Part shown: positions 1-8,390 of the stretch, one piece after another | How positions within the stretch are numbered: position 1 is the stretch's first letter | How the letters are laid out: every line of letters begins with the position of its first letter | Source: Mesorhizobium sp. WSM3862 | GTDB taxonomy: Bacteria > Pseudomonadota > Alphaproteobacteria > Rhizobiales > Rhizobiaceae | Assembly (NCBI RefSeq): GCF_002294985.1 | Contig: NZ_NSGE01000009.1 | Location: forward strand, 164,734-228,733 | Direction of reading: 5' to 3' | DNA length: 64,000 nucleotides | Notes under the pieces: generated by a model | Databases searched by the model: none | What the model was told of the DNA's origin: nothing | Seen by the model: the letters and a program-made list of their open reading frames with translations, nothing else | Made by a program: the position numbers and the translations under genes

Positions 1-609
1 GACAAGATCGTCCGCATCGGCGTGGCGCGCCGACAGCACCGTCGAGCGCCTCAGATAGTCGTTGATGCCGAAACGCATAAGCGAGGCGGTGATCGATCCC
101 GTCTCGGCCATCGCGGTCTCGATGCCGGCGAAGCGCTTGGCATCGAACCAGGTCGTCGCCCGTGACACCGGATGTCCGTCGGCTTCGCCGCGCGTCTCCA
201 GTCGGATCACGCTCGATCCCCTGGCAATGCTCAGCGCCTCGGCGATGCGGCGGCTGGCCGGCTCGGTCGATGAGGACAGCAGAGCGATGTGCCGCTCGGT
301 CGTCTGTCCCTGCAGGCCGCTCGAGAAGCGGGTGCGCGCGCCGATCGGATAAGACAGGCGCTTGCGCGACAAGACGAAGGTGCCGCGCCCCTGCTCGGCC
401 TTGAGCACGCCTTCCTGCACCAGCGCGGCAATCGCGCTGCGCACCGTGTGGCGGTTGACGCCATAGCGTTCGGCCAGCGCCACCTCAGGCGGCAGCGCCG
501 CATTCTCGGTGAAATCGCCGCTGGCGATCCCCTGCAATATCTTGTCGGCGATCTGCCGCCAGAGCGATACGCCGTTGCGCCTTTCGATACTGCTCGCCCG
601 CTCGATCAA
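1..609 (-). CDS. phnF: PhnF, GntR/HutC-family regulator of phosphonate genes (3' end cut off by the window)
   Basis: The minus strand reads an open frame whose N-terminus (about residues 10-75) is a GntR winged helix: LWRQIADKILQGIASGDF, then PPEVALAERYGVNRHTVRSAI. A HutC/UTRA-type ligand domain follows (RKRLSYPIGARTRF, RLETRGEADG). No ATG fits; an in-frame stop lies just upstream of TTG codons at 621 and 609. I chose TTG 609, which has GGGGG about five bases upstream, but 621 is possible. About 203 residues are visible and the family is about 240 long, so the C-terminus lies outside the window. It is divergent from phnG, the usual place of PhnF, which represses phosphonate genes. Function is known from the family; the link to these genes is inferred from position. 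Confidence 0.88.
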   Translation of the reverse strand, partial: MIERASSIERRNGVSLWRQIADKILQGIASGDFTENAALPPEVALAERYGVNRHTVRSAIAALVQEGVLKAEQGRGTFVLSRKRLSYPIGARTRFSSGLQGQTTERHIALLSSSTEPASRRIAEALSIARGSSVIRLETRGEADGHPVSRATTWFDAKRFAGIETAMAETGSITASLMRFGINDYLRRSTVLSARHADADDLV

Positions 610-636
610 TTTTGCCCCCAATCACTTTTCCCCCGT

Positions 637-654
637 CTGTCATGCGCCCGTCAT
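637..654 (+). promoter_or_regulatory. Pho box (PhoB site) upstream of phnG
   Basis: CTGTCAT-GCGC-CCGTCAT is two 7-base PhoB half-sites at 11-base spacing, with one mismatch to CTGTCAT. It lies between divergent phnF and phnG. A TATAAT box at 676-681 begins 21 bases downstream, about one helical turn farther than in classical PhoB promoters. PhoB control of C-P lyase operons is established; activity of this site is inferred. Confidence 0.8.
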
Positions 655-675
655 CGACTCTCGGTAGGAGGTAAG

Positions 676-681
676 TATAAT
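676..681 (+). promoter_or_regulatory. Putative -10 box of the phn operon
   Basis: TATAAT is a perfect -10 hexamer. It lies downstream of the Pho box and 55 bases before the phnG ATG. No good -35 hexamer is visible at 17-base spacing, as expected for a PhoB-dependent promoter. Confidence 0.5.
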
Positions 682-689
682 TTGTATAG

Positions 690-709
690 TTGTCTATATC
701 AATAGACAA
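690..709. promoter_or_regulatory. Inverted repeat, candidate PhnF operator
   Basis: TTGTCTAT and ATAGACAA are perfect 8-base arms around the spacer ATCA. The repeat sits just downstream of the TATAAT box, where a bound repressor would block transcription start. HutC-type GntR regulators such as PhnF bind short GTnTAnAC-like palindromes, so the adjacent phnF product is the likely ligand. Inferred from position and symmetry. Confidence 0.55.
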
Positions 710-736
710 GTCATATTGTGCAAAGGAGTTGGAGCG

Positions 737-1198
737 ATGCGAGGACAGGAAGCGCGCGAGCAGGCCGAGAGGAAAGGCATCATGGCGACGCTGGCGCACG
801 CGCCAGCCGACGAGATCGCGCGGCTGTGGAACGGCTCCGGCCTGCCCTCCGAGGCCGAGCTGCTGCGCGGCCCGGAGACCGGCTTGGTGACGGTGCGCGG
901 GCGGATCGGCGGCGGCGGCGCGCCGTTCAATGTCGGCGAGGCGACCGCGACACGCGCCACCGTGCGGGTGCCCTCCGGACAGGTCGGCCATTCCTACGCG
1001 CTCGGCCGCGACAAGGGCAAAGCCAGGCTCGCCGCAATCGCCGACGCGCTCTGGCAGGACCCGGCCTATCGCGAGACCATCGAGTCGAAGCTGGTCGCGC
1101 CGTTGCGCGCGGCGCTCGATGCGGCGCGCGAGAAGCGGCGCGTCGAGACGGCGGCCACGAAAGTGGATTTCTTCACCATGGTGCGCGGAGAGGACTGA
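737..1198 (+). CDS. phnG: PhnG, C-P lyase core complex subunit
   Basis: This 153-residue protein matches PhnG in size and pattern: a helical N-terminus (ATLAHAPADEIARLW), then GLVTVRGRIGGGGAPFNVGE, then VPSGQVGHSYALGRDK. PhnG, H, I and J form the cytoplasmic complex that converts phosphonates and ATP into ribose triphosphate phosphonates and then breaks the C-P bond. The ATG at 737 is preceded by AAAGGAG at a suitable distance, so I prefer it to the in-frame TTG at 716. It is the first gene of the operon and its TGA overlaps the phnH ATG by one base. Confidence 0.95.
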   Translation: MRGQEAREQAERKGIMATLAHAPADEIARLWNGSGLPSEAELLRGPETGLVTVRGRIGGGGAPFNVGEATATRATVRVPSGQVGHSYALGRDKGKARLAAIADALWQDPAYRETIESKLVAPLRAALDAAREKRRVETAATKVDFFTMVRGED

Positions 1199-1809
1199 TG
1201 GAGATCGCCGCGCAATCGATCGAGGGCGGCTTCGCCGATCCGGTCTTCAATGCGCAGACCGCGTTCCGCGCCATCATGGACGCGATGGCGCGCCCCGGCA
1301 GCGTGCAGGCGCTGCCGCCGCTCGCCCAGCCGCCGGCGCCGCTGTCGGCGACCGCCGGCGCGGTGGCGCTTTCGCTCTGCGACAACGACACGCCGATCTG
1401 GCTCGATCCGTGGCTGCAGGCGGAAGCTTCGGTCAAGGCGTGGCTCGGCTTCCACACCGGCGCGCCCCTCGCAAACACGCCGGCCGACGCGCATTTCGCT
1501 TTGATAGCCAACCCGGCGGGGATGGCGGCGCTCGACGGCTTTTCGCAAGGCACGCAGGAATATCCCGACCGCTCGACGACGCTGATCCTGCTCACCGACG
1601 ATCTCGTCTCCGGCCCGTCGCTGCTCCTCGAAGGCCCCGGCATCGAGAAGACCGCGACGATCGCGCCGACCGGCATGCCGCGCCATTTCGTCGAGCAATG
1701 GAAACAGAACAACCAGCGCTTCCCGCGCGGCGTCGACATCATCCTGGCGGCGCCTGGCAAGCTCGCCTGCCTTCCGCGCACCACCCGCATCAAAACGATG
1801 GAGGCATGA
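1198..1809 (+). CDS. phnH: PhnH, C-P lyase core complex subunit
   Basis: The 203-residue product has the PhnH signatures FADPVFNAQTAFRAIMDAMARPG near the N-terminus (split here: FADPVFNAQ, AFRAIMDAMARPG), PIWLDPWL, and FPRGVDIILA near the C-terminus. PhnH has a PLP-transferase-like fold without PLP chemistry and forms a structural part of the PhnGHIJ core. The ATG overlaps the phnG stop by one base (TGATG), implying translational coupling. A single base separates its stop from the phnI ATG. The length is normal for the family. Confidence 0.95.
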   Translation: MEIAAQSIEGGFADPVFNAQTAFRAIMDAMARPGSVQALPPLAQPPAPLSATAGAVALSLCDNDTPIWLDPWLQAEASVKAWLGFHTGAPLANTPADAHFALIANPAGMAALDGFSQGTQEYPDRSTTLILLTDDLVSGPSLLLEGPGIEKTATIAPTGMPRHFVEQWKQNNQRFPRGVDIILAAPGKLACLPRTTRIKTMEA

Positions 1810-1810
1810 C

Positions 1811-2923
1811 ATGTATGTCGCGGTGAAAGGCGGCGAAGCCGCCATTGCCAACGCCCATCGCCTGCTTGCCGATCGCCGGCGCGGCGACCGCTCGGTGCCG
1901 GCGCTGCGCCTCGACCAGATCGTCGAGCAGCTGGCGCTCGGCGTCGACCGGGTGATGAGCGAAGGCTCGCTCTACGACCGCAAGCTTGCAGCTTTGGCCG
2001 TCGTTCAGGCACGCGGCGACTTGATCGAGGCGATCTTCCTGCTGCGCGCCTACCGCACCACGCTGCCGCGCTTCGGCTACACCAACCCGGTCGACACCGG
2101 CGCCATGCAGCTCGAGCGGCGCGTGTCGGCCACCTACAAGGATCTGCCCGGCGGCCAAGTGCTCGGCCCGACCTTCGACTACACCCACCGCCTGCTCGAT
2201 CCGCAGCTTGCCGCCGGCGCCGAGATCGAAGACCCCGCGCAACGTCCGGCCGAGGCCGAGGCGATGCCGCGCGTTTCCTCGATCCTCGCCCATGAAGGGC
2301 TGATCGAAGCGGACGGCGACATGCCGCTTGACTATGTGCCTGGCGACATCACCCGCGAGCCGCTGCAATTCCCGATGGCGCGCGACATCCGTCTGCAGGC
2401 GCTGTCGCGCGGCGACGAAGGTTTTCTCCTGGCGCTCGGCTATTCGACGCAGCGCGGCTATGCCCGCAACCACCCTTTCGTCGGCGAGGTCCGGATCGGC
2501 GAGGTCGAGCTGGAGCTCGACGTCCCGGAGCTGCCTTTCACCGTGCCGCTCGGCTCCATCCGCGTCACCGAGTGCCAGATGGTCAACCAGTTCAAGGGCT
2601 CGGCCAAGGCGCCGCCGCAATTCACCCGCGGCTACGGCCTGGTCTTCGGCCAGAGCGAGCGCAAGGCGATGGCGATGGCGCTCTGCGACCGCGCGTTGCG
2701 CGCGACCGAACTTGGCGAGGATGTGATTGCCGCGGCGCAGGACGAAGAGTTCGTCATCTCGCATTCCGACAATGTCCAGGCGACCGGCTTCGTCGAGCAC
2801 CTGAAGCTGCCGCACTATGTCGACTTCCAGGCCGAGCTCGACCTGGTTCGCCGAATGCGCGCCGAATACCAGGACCGTGAAAATCAGGACAAGGCGGAAG
2901 AGAAGAGGGAGGCGGCGGAATGA
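1811..2923 (+). CDS. phnI: PhnI, nucleosidase subunit of C-P lyase
   Basis: This 370-residue protein starts MYVAVKGGEAAIANAHRLL, the typical PhnI N-terminus, and contains RFGYTNPVDTGAMQLERR and QALSRGDEGFLLALGYSTQR. With PhnG and PhnH it replaces the adenine of ATP by the phosphonate. His330 and His335 in EHLKLPHYVDF correspond in motif to the His pair that helps bind zinc at the PhnI-PhnJ interface in the E. coli complex (family knowledge). The C-terminus is a charged tail. It begins one base after phnH. The 259-base gap to phnJ is unusual for this operon and contains a small opposite-strand ORF. Confidence 0.96.
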   Translation: MYVAVKGGEAAIANAHRLLADRRRGDRSVPALRLDQIVEQLALGVDRVMSEGSLYDRKLAALAVVQARGDLIEAIFLLRAYRTTLPRFGYTNPVDTGAMQLERRVSATYKDLPGGQVLGPTFDYTHRLLDPQLAAGAEIEDPAQRPAEAEAMPRVSSILAHEGLIEADGDMPLDYVPGDITREPLQFPMARDIRLQALSRGDEGFLLALGYSTQRGYARNHPFVGEVRIGEVELELDVPELPFTVPLGSIRVTECQMVNQFKGSAKAPPQFTRGYGLVFGQSERKAMAMALCDRALRATELGEDVIAAAQDEEFVISHSDNVQATGFVEHLKLPHYVDFQAELDLVRRMRAEYQDRENQDKAEEKREAAE

Positions 2924-2925
2924 TT

Positions 2926-3123
2926 TCAGTCGTCTCGGGCGCCACCATGACCAGCGCTGTAGTGGCTATTATGTGCCTCGTTGAATCCGTTGCTGCCAGC
3001 AATAGTCTCACCGCTCGCACTTTCCTTCGGCGCGGGCAGAAACATCTTACGCAGCGCAAAAGCCGCAATGACGGCGAACGCCAGCAACAGCACTGCAAGA
3101 CGCATCCAACCGGTAGTATCCAT
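2926..3123 (-). CDS. Small single-pass membrane protein of unknown function, antisense inside the phn operon
   Basis: I do not recognise this 65-residue ORF. Residues 8-24 (RLAVLLLAFAVIAAFAL) form a clear membrane segment, followed by a basic pair (RK) and a hydrophilic tail rich in Ser, Gly and His. The ATG at 3123 has a weak GAGAG-type ribosome site upstream. The gene points against phnI and phnJ; its stop lies two bases beyond the phnI stop. It fills most of the only large gap between phnI and phnJ. The hydrophobic block and clean fit to the gap argue that it is real, but it could be a chance ORF. Confidence 0.5.
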   Translation of the reverse strand: MDTTGWMRLAVLLLAFAVIAAFALRKMFLPAPKESASGETIAGSNGFNEAHNSHYSAGHGGARDD

Positions 3124-3182
3124 TTTGGCCTACTCTCGCGTCTGGGTTGCCAAATGCATAACACAGAGCGCGTGTGATCGCC

Positions 3183-4148
3183 ATGACCGACATCGCCACC
3201 TACAACTTCGCCTATCTTGACGAGCAGACCAAGCGGATGATCCGCCGCGCCATCCTGAAGGGCATCGCCATTCCTGGCTACCAGGTGCCCTTCGCCTCGC
3301 GCGAGATGCCGATGCCTTATGGCTGGGGTACCGGCGGCGTGCAGGTCACCGCTTCCATCATCGGGCCGGACGATGTGCTCAAGGTCATTGATCAGGGCGC
3401 CGACGACACCACCAACGCCGTCTCGATCCGCGCCTTCTTCAAGAAGGTCGCCAAGGTCGCCGTCACCACCGAGACGGCGAAGGCGACCATCATCCAGACG
3501 CGTCACCGCATCCCCGAGCATCCGCTCAACGCGGGCCAGGTGCTGGTTTTCCAGGTGCCGATCCCCGAACCGCTGCGCTTCCTCGAGCCGCGCGAGACCG
3601 AGACCCGCAAAATGCATGCGCTCGAGGAATACGGCCTCATGCATGTGAAGCTCTACGAGGACATCGCCAGGCACGGCCGCATCGCCACCACCTACGCCTA
3701 TCCGGTCAAGGTCGAGGGCCGCTATGTGATGGACCCCTCACCGACGCCGAAATTCGACAATCCGAAGATGCATCGTTCGCCGGCCCTGCAGCTCTTCGGC
3801 GCCGGCCGCGAGAAGCGCATCTATGCGGTGCCGCCCTTCACCGACGTCGTCAGCCTCGACTTCGAGGACCATCCCTTCGAGGTGCAGACCTTCGACCAGC
3901 CTTGCGCGCTCTGCGCCGCCGAGAATGTCTATCTCGACGAGGTCATTCTCGATGACCATGGCGGCCACATGTTCGTCTGCTCGGACACCGACCATTGCGA
4001 GAAGCGGCGCGCCGACCCTTCCTCCCCCTTGTCGGAAGGTCGCGCCGAAGGCGCGGGTGGGGGTGACCTGGCGGCGAGCCCTGCAACCCCCAGCCCGGCG
4101 CTGCGCGCCGCCCCTCCTCACGACGGAGAGGGTAAGGAGGCAAGATGA
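3183..4148 (+). CDS. phnJ: PhnJ, radical-SAM carbon-phosphorus lyase
   Basis: PhnJ cleaves the C-P bond of ribose cyclic-phosphate phosphonates with a 4Fe-4S cluster, S-adenosylmethionine and radicals on Gly32 and Cys272 (E. coli numbering). Counting from ATG 3183 gives exactly Gly32 (AIPGYQVPF), Cys241 and Cys244 (CALC), Cys266 (VCSDTDHC) and Cys272, so every catalytic residue is present. The protein is 321 residues against about 281 in E. coli. The extra tail after residue about 277 is rich in Pro, Ser, Gly and Ala and is encoded by an interspersed repeat (4013-4134). The ATG at 3183 is preferred over an upstream in-frame start at 3174. The stop overlaps phnK by four bases. Confidence 0.97.
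   Translation: MTDIATYNFAYLDEQTKRMIRRAILKGIAIPGYQVPFASREMPMPYGWGTGGVQVTASIIGPDDVLKVIDQGADDTTNAVSIRAFFKKVAKVAVTTETAKATIIQTRHRIPEHPLNAGQVLVFQVPIPEPLRFLEPRETETRKMHALEEYGLMHVKLYEDIARHGRIATTYAYPVKVEGRYVMDPSPTPKFDNPKMHRSPALQLFGAGREKRIYAVPPFTDVVSLDFEDHPFEVQTFDQPCALCAAENVYLDEVILDDHGGHMFVCSDTDHCEKRRADPSSPLSEGRAEGAGGGDLAASPATPSPALRAAPPHDGEGKEAR
4013..4134. repeat. Interspersed palindromic repeat forming the 3' end of phnJ
   Basis: The segment opens with a TCCTCCCCCTTG-type end, contains GGTCGCGCCGAAGGCGCGGGTGGGGGTGAC in parts (GCGCCGAAGGCGC is itself a hairpin) and closes with CCCCTCCTCACGACGGAGAGGG. It has the same layout as the repeat at 13116-13234, which lies between genes. Here it is read through in the phnJ frame without a stop and ends a few bases before the phnK start. 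Confidence 0.65.
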
Positions 4149-4921
4149 CCGACGAACCGCTACTGCGCGTCTCCGAGCTTTCCAAATTCTACGGCTCGCG
4201 CGTCGGCTGCGAGGCGATCTCCTTCGACCTCTGGCCGGGCGAGGTGCTGGCGGTGGTCGGCGAATCCGGCTCGGGCAAGACGACGCTGCTCAACTGCTTG
4301 TCGACCAGGCTGCTGCCCTCTTCCGGTACGGCCAGCTACCGCATGCGCGACGGCCAATGGCGCGAGCTCTATCGGATGAGCGAGGCCGAGCGCCGCTTCC
4401 TGATGCGTACCGACTGGGGCTTCGTTCACCAGAACCCGGCGGACGGCTTGCGCATGACGGTGTCGGCCGGCGCCAATGTCGGCGAGCGGCTGATGGCCGT
4501 CGGCGACCGCCACTACGGCAGGATCCGCGCCACCGCCGTCGACTGGCTGTCGCGTGTCGAGATCGACGAGGACCGCATCGACGACGAGCCGCGCGCCTTT
4601 TCCGGCGGCATGCGCCAGCGCCTGCAGATCGCCCGCAACCTGGTGACGGGACCGCGGCTGGTGTTCATGGACGAGCCGACCGGCGGCCTCGACGTTTCCG
4701 TGCAGGCGCGCCTGCTCGATCTGTTGCGCGGGCTGGTCACCGACCTCGGCCTCGCGGCAATCGTCGTCACCCATGACCTCGCCGTGGCGCGGCTCTTGTC
4801 GCAGCGCATGATGGTGATGAAGGACGGCCGCGTCGTCGAAAGCGGCCTCACCGACCGCGTGCTCGACGACCCGCGTGCGCCTTACACCCAGTTGCTCGTT
4901 TCCTCGATTTTGCAGGTGTGA
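4145..4921 (+). CDS. phnK: PhnK, ABC-type ATPase of the C-P lyase complex
   Basis: This 258-residue ABC protein has Walker A GESGSGKTT (residues 39-47), signature SGGMRQRLQIARNL, Walker B RLVFMDEPTGGLD and the switch histidine in VVTHDLAVA. It resembles dipeptide-importer ATPases, as PhnK does, but no permease is encoded next to it. In E. coli PhnK binds the PhnGHIJ core and its ATPase activity is needed for turnover. It overlaps phnJ by four bases (ATGA), so the two are probably translated together. An interspersed repeat separates it from phnL. Confidence 0.95.
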   Translation: MTDEPLLRVSELSKFYGSRVGCEAISFDLWPGEVLAVVGESGSGKTTLLNCLSTRLLPSSGTASYRMRDGQWRELYRMSEAERRFLMRTDWGFVHQNPADGLRMTVSAGANVGERLMAVGDRHYGRIRATAVDWLSRVEIDEDRIDDEPRAFSGGMRQRLQIARNLVTGPRLVFMDEPTGGLDVSVQARLLDLLRGLVTDLGLAAIVVTHDLAVARLLSQRMMVMKDGRVVESGLTDRVLDDPRAPYTQLLVSSILQV

Positions 4922-4924
4922 CCC

Positions 4925-4969
4925 GCATGATCCCGAAAAGTGGAAGCCGGTTTTCGGATCGGATCATGC
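4925..4969. repeat. Rhizobial interspersed palindrome between phnK and phnL
   Basis: GCATGATCCCGAAAAG is followed by TGGAAGCCGG and TTTTCGGATCGGATCATGC; CATGATCC-GAAAA pairs with TTTTC-GGATCATG. I recognise this as a short mobile-like palindrome frequent in Rhizobiales. The transcript would form a stem-loop between phnK and phnL. Confidence 0.75.
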
Positions 4970-4990
4970 GGAAAGACAAAGGACTCTAGT

Positions 4991-5694
<704 letters not shown>

Positions 5695-5698
<4 letters not shown>

Positions 5699-6309
5699 GC
5701 AAACTTTCGGAGGCGCCGCTCGTCCATCCGACGGCACAGGTCGAAAACTCGACGCTCGGCCGTTGGACCGAGATCGCCGAGCGCAGCCGCGTTTCTGAAT
5801 GCGAGCTCGGCGACTATTCCTACATGATGCAGGACTGCGCCGCATGGTGTTCAACCATCGGCAAGTTCTCCAACATCGCGGCGAGCGTGCGCCTCAACGC
5901 CACCAACCACCCGACCTGGCGGCCGACGCTGCACCACTTCACTTATCGCGCCTCCGACTATTGGGACGACGCCGAACATGAAAGCGAGTTCTTCGCCGAG
6001 CGCCGCGCCAAGCGCGTCACCATCGGCCACGACACGTGGCTCGGCCATGGCTCGACCATCCTGCCCGGCGTGACCGTCGGCGACGGCGCGGCCGTCGGCG
6101 CCGGCGCCGTGGTGTCGAAGGATGTCGCGCCATACACCATCGTTGCCGGCGTGCCGGCAAAGCCGATCCGCGAGCGCTTCGACCGCCGCACGGCCGAGCG
6201 CTACCAGGTGCTTGCCTGGTGGGACTGGGACCATGCCCGGTTGCGCGCAGCGCTCGACGATTTCCGCGAGCTCTCGGCAGAGGCTTTCCTGGAGAAGTAT
6301 GGCGGCTAA
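5695..6309 (+). CDS. Hexapeptide-repeat acetyltransferase of the phosphonate operon
   Basis: The 204-residue protein is a left-handed beta-helix acyltransferase: hexapeptide repeats are visible in STLGRWTEIAERSRVSECELG and later in VTIGHDTWLGHGSTILPGVTVGDGAAVGAGAVV (shown in blocks), and NHPTWRP is typical of the chloramphenicol/streptogramin acetyltransferase group. A transferase of this type is a known member of many phn operons, where it may acetylate aminoalkylphosphonates as the unrelated PhnO does in E. coli. That substrate is inference. It overlaps phnL by four bases and ends the first transcription block; 162 bases separate it from phnC. Confidence 0.85.
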
Positions 6310-6383
6310 CGATTGTGAATGGGCAGCAGTGAATGGCAGCAAGGAGAGAACCATTCATCGGTTGCCTGTGGGTCGTAACAAAA

Positions 6384-6401
6384 CTGACATCGATCCGACA
6401 C
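6384..6401 (+). promoter_or_regulatory. Possible weak Pho box upstream of phnC
   Basis: CTGACAT-CGAT-CCGACAC resembles two PhoB half-sites at 11-base spacing, with one and three mismatches. It lies 70 bases before the phnC start in the 162-base gap after the acetyltransferase gene, where a second promoter for the importer would be expected. Much weaker than the site at 637-654. Confidence 0.35.
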
Positions 6402-6471
6402 CCCAGCTTCATCGGCCTGCGCTAGCGAGGGTTAACAGACCTGCAAAACCGCGACGGACTGGAGCTTTGGT

Positions 6472-7329
6472 ATGTCGGCATCATCGGCCACGCTGGAAAT
6501 CCGCGGCATAACCCGACGATTTGGCAAGAACACCGCCGTCAGCGATATCAACGTCTCGATCCCGCAGGGCCAGATGGTCGGCATCATCGGCCGTTCCGGC
6601 GCCGGCAAGTCGACGTTGTTGCGCATGATCAACCGTCTGATCGATCCCAGCCAGGGATCGATTTTTTTCGATGGCGCCGAGGTCTCGCGCCTGCAGGGCT
6701 CGCCGCTGCGCCGCTGGCAGCGCGACTGCGCCATGATCTTCCAGCAGTTCAACCTGGTGCCGCGCCTCGATGTGCTCACCAACGTGCTGCTCGGCCGCCT
6801 CAACCACCGCTCCACGCTGTCCAACCTGCTCGGCATGTTCTCGCGCACCGAATGCGCCGAGGCGGTCGCCGCGCTCGAGCGCCTCGACATCGCCCGCACT
6901 GCGCTGCAGCCGGCGGGCACGCTCTCCGGCGGCCAGCAGCAGCGCGTGGCCATCGCGCGCGCCATGATGCAGCAGCCGAAGGTGCTTTTGGCCGACGAGC
7001 CGATCGCCTCGCTTGATCCGCTGAACGCCAAGGTGGTGATGGATTCGCTGCGCGACATCAATTTGCGCGAAGGCATCACCGTCGTCACCAACCTGCACAC
7101 GCTGGACACCGCCCGCGCCTACTGCAACCGCATCATCGGCATGGCCGCCGGCAAGGTCGTCTTCGACGGCGCGCCCGAGGACCTCGACCGCGACGCCGTG
7201 CGCACCGTCTACGGCGCCGATGCCAACGGCGTCGAGATTTCCGAGGCCATCACGTCGACCAGCGTCAGCATCAAGCCGAAGATCACCGCATCCGCCGGCC
7301 CGCTCGAACCAGCCTTCCCCGGCTACTGA
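6472..7329 (+). CDS. phnC: PhnC, ATPase of the phosphonate ABC importer
   Basis: This 285-residue ABC ATPase has Walker A GRSGAGKST (residues 40-48), a Q-loop in MIFQQFNLVPRLDV, signature LSGGQQQRVAIARAM and Walker B VLLADEPIASLDP. The NLVPRLDVLTNVLLGRL block is characteristic of PhnC. It energises uptake of phosphonates, and sometimes phosphate or phosphite, together with PhnD and PhnE. The C-terminal 30 residues are a low-conservation extension. The 142-base gap to phnD contains a small GCCGGC hairpin (7435-7451) just before the phnD ribosome site. Confidence 0.95.
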   Translation: MSASSATLEIRGITRRFGKNTAVSDINVSIPQGQMVGIIGRSGAGKSTLLRMINRLIDPSQGSIFFDGAEVSRLQGSPLRRWQRDCAMIFQQFNLVPRLDVLTNVLLGRLNHRSTLSNLLGMFSRTECAEAVAALERLDIARTALQPAGTLSGGQQQRVAIARAMMQQPKVLLADEPIASLDPLNAKVVMDSLRDINLREGITVVTNLHTLDTARAYCNRIIGMAAGKVVFDGAPEDLDRDAVRTVYGADANGVEISEAITSTSVSIKPKITASAGPLEPAFPGY

Positions 7330-7471
7330 GTCCAGCGCCCCGGCCGAAGCGGTTCCGGGCAGATTTTGGATTTCGGCAAGAGCAACCTGGATCGCCCGCC
7401 CGCGTCAAAGGCTGAACTCAAAAATTCGAACGCTGCCGGCGCGAAGCCGGCAAAAACAGGAGAGAGGTCAA

Positions 7472-8380
7472 ATGTTCAGGAAAATGGTTTTTGGCGCCGT
7501 GTCGATACTGGCCATGGCCGCAAGCGCAGCGCATGCCGCCGACATCAAGGAGTTCCGCGTCGGTATCCTCGGCGGCGAGAACGAAACCGACCGCCTGCGC
7601 AACTACCAGTGCCTTGCCGACCACCTGAAGGCCGAGTTCGGCTTCGAGAAGGTGTCGCTGTTCCCGGCCGCCGACTATGACGGCGTCATCCAGGGCCTGC
7701 TCGGCGGCACGCTCGACTTCGCCGAGCTCGGCGCGTCCGGCTACGCCAGCGTCTATCTCAAGGATCCGAACGCCGTCACTCCGATCCTCACCACCAAGCA
7801 GACCGACGGCTCGACCGGTTACTATTCGATCGGCCTGGCGCTGAAGACTTCCGGCATCACCGACATCAAGTCGGCCAAGGGCAAGAAGCTCGGCTATGCC
7901 GACCCGGATTCGACCTCGGGCTATCTGATCCCGCTGACCCAGATTCCGAAGGACACCGGCGCCTCCAACGAGACCTACTTCGCCTCGACCCAGTTCAACG
8001 GCGGCCATGAGAACAACATCCTCGCCGTCCGTGACGGGAAGGTCGATGTGGCGGTGGACGATTCTTCGGGCATCGGCGATTTCAAGAACGGCTACACCTC
8101 CGGCACCTTCCACAAGGAAGTCGCCAAGGGCGCCGTCGACCCGAACGACTTCGTGGAAGTGTGGCGCTCGGGCCTGATCCCGAACGGTCCGCTGGTCGTG
8201 CGCACCGCGCTCGGCACTGAGATGACCGCCAAGCTCGCCGACTTCTTCACCCAGCTGCCGACCAAGGACAAGCCTTGCTTCGAAGGCGTCGAGGGCGGCG
8301 ACTTCACAGGCTACGTGCCGGTCAAGCCTGACTTCTACAACGTCATCATCGAAGCCCGCAAAGCCGCCATCGGTGGCTGA
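7472..8380 (+). CDS. phnD: PhnD, periplasmic phosphonate-binding protein
   Basis: The 302-residue product starts with a signal peptide (MFRKMVFGAVSILAMAASA, cleavage probably after AAHA) and then reads DIKEFRVGILGGENETDRL. PDSTSGYLIPL and the GALDF-like block LGGTLDFAELGASGYA are PhnD-family motifs. It captures phosphonate in the periplasm for PhnE. The ATG at 7472 has GGAGAGAGG upstream and begins the signal peptide, so longer in-frame starts are rejected. A strong hairpin (8391-8422) follows the stop and probably lowers expression of the permease genes relative to this one. Confidence 0.95.
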   Translation: MFRKMVFGAVSILAMAASAAHAADIKEFRVGILGGENETDRLRNYQCLADHLKAEFGFEKVSLFPAADYDGVIQGLLGGTLDFAELGASGYASVYLKDPNAVTPILTTKQTDGSTGYYSIGLALKTSGITDIKSAKGKKLGYADPDSTSGYLIPLTQIPKDTGASNETYFASTQFNGGHENNILAVRDGKVDVAVDDSSGIGDFKNGYTSGTFHKEVAKGAVDPNDFVEVWRSGLIPNGPLVVRTALGTEMTAKLADFFTQLPTKDKPCFEGVEGGDFTGYVPVKPDFYNVIIEARKAAIGG

Positions 8381-8390
8381 CGGCATCAGG

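Noticed and set aside
1790..2815. Long minus-strand open frame of 341 codons opposite phnI
   Set aside because: It is antisense to a well-supported phnI gene, has the Arg/Gly/Ala/His-rich composition of high-GC shadow frames and matches no family I know.
7435..7451. GCCGGC-GCGAA-GCCGGC followed by five A before phnD
   Set aside because: The 6-bp stem is short and followed by A, not T, on the coding strand, so it is not a plus-strand terminator. It is mentioned under phnC only.
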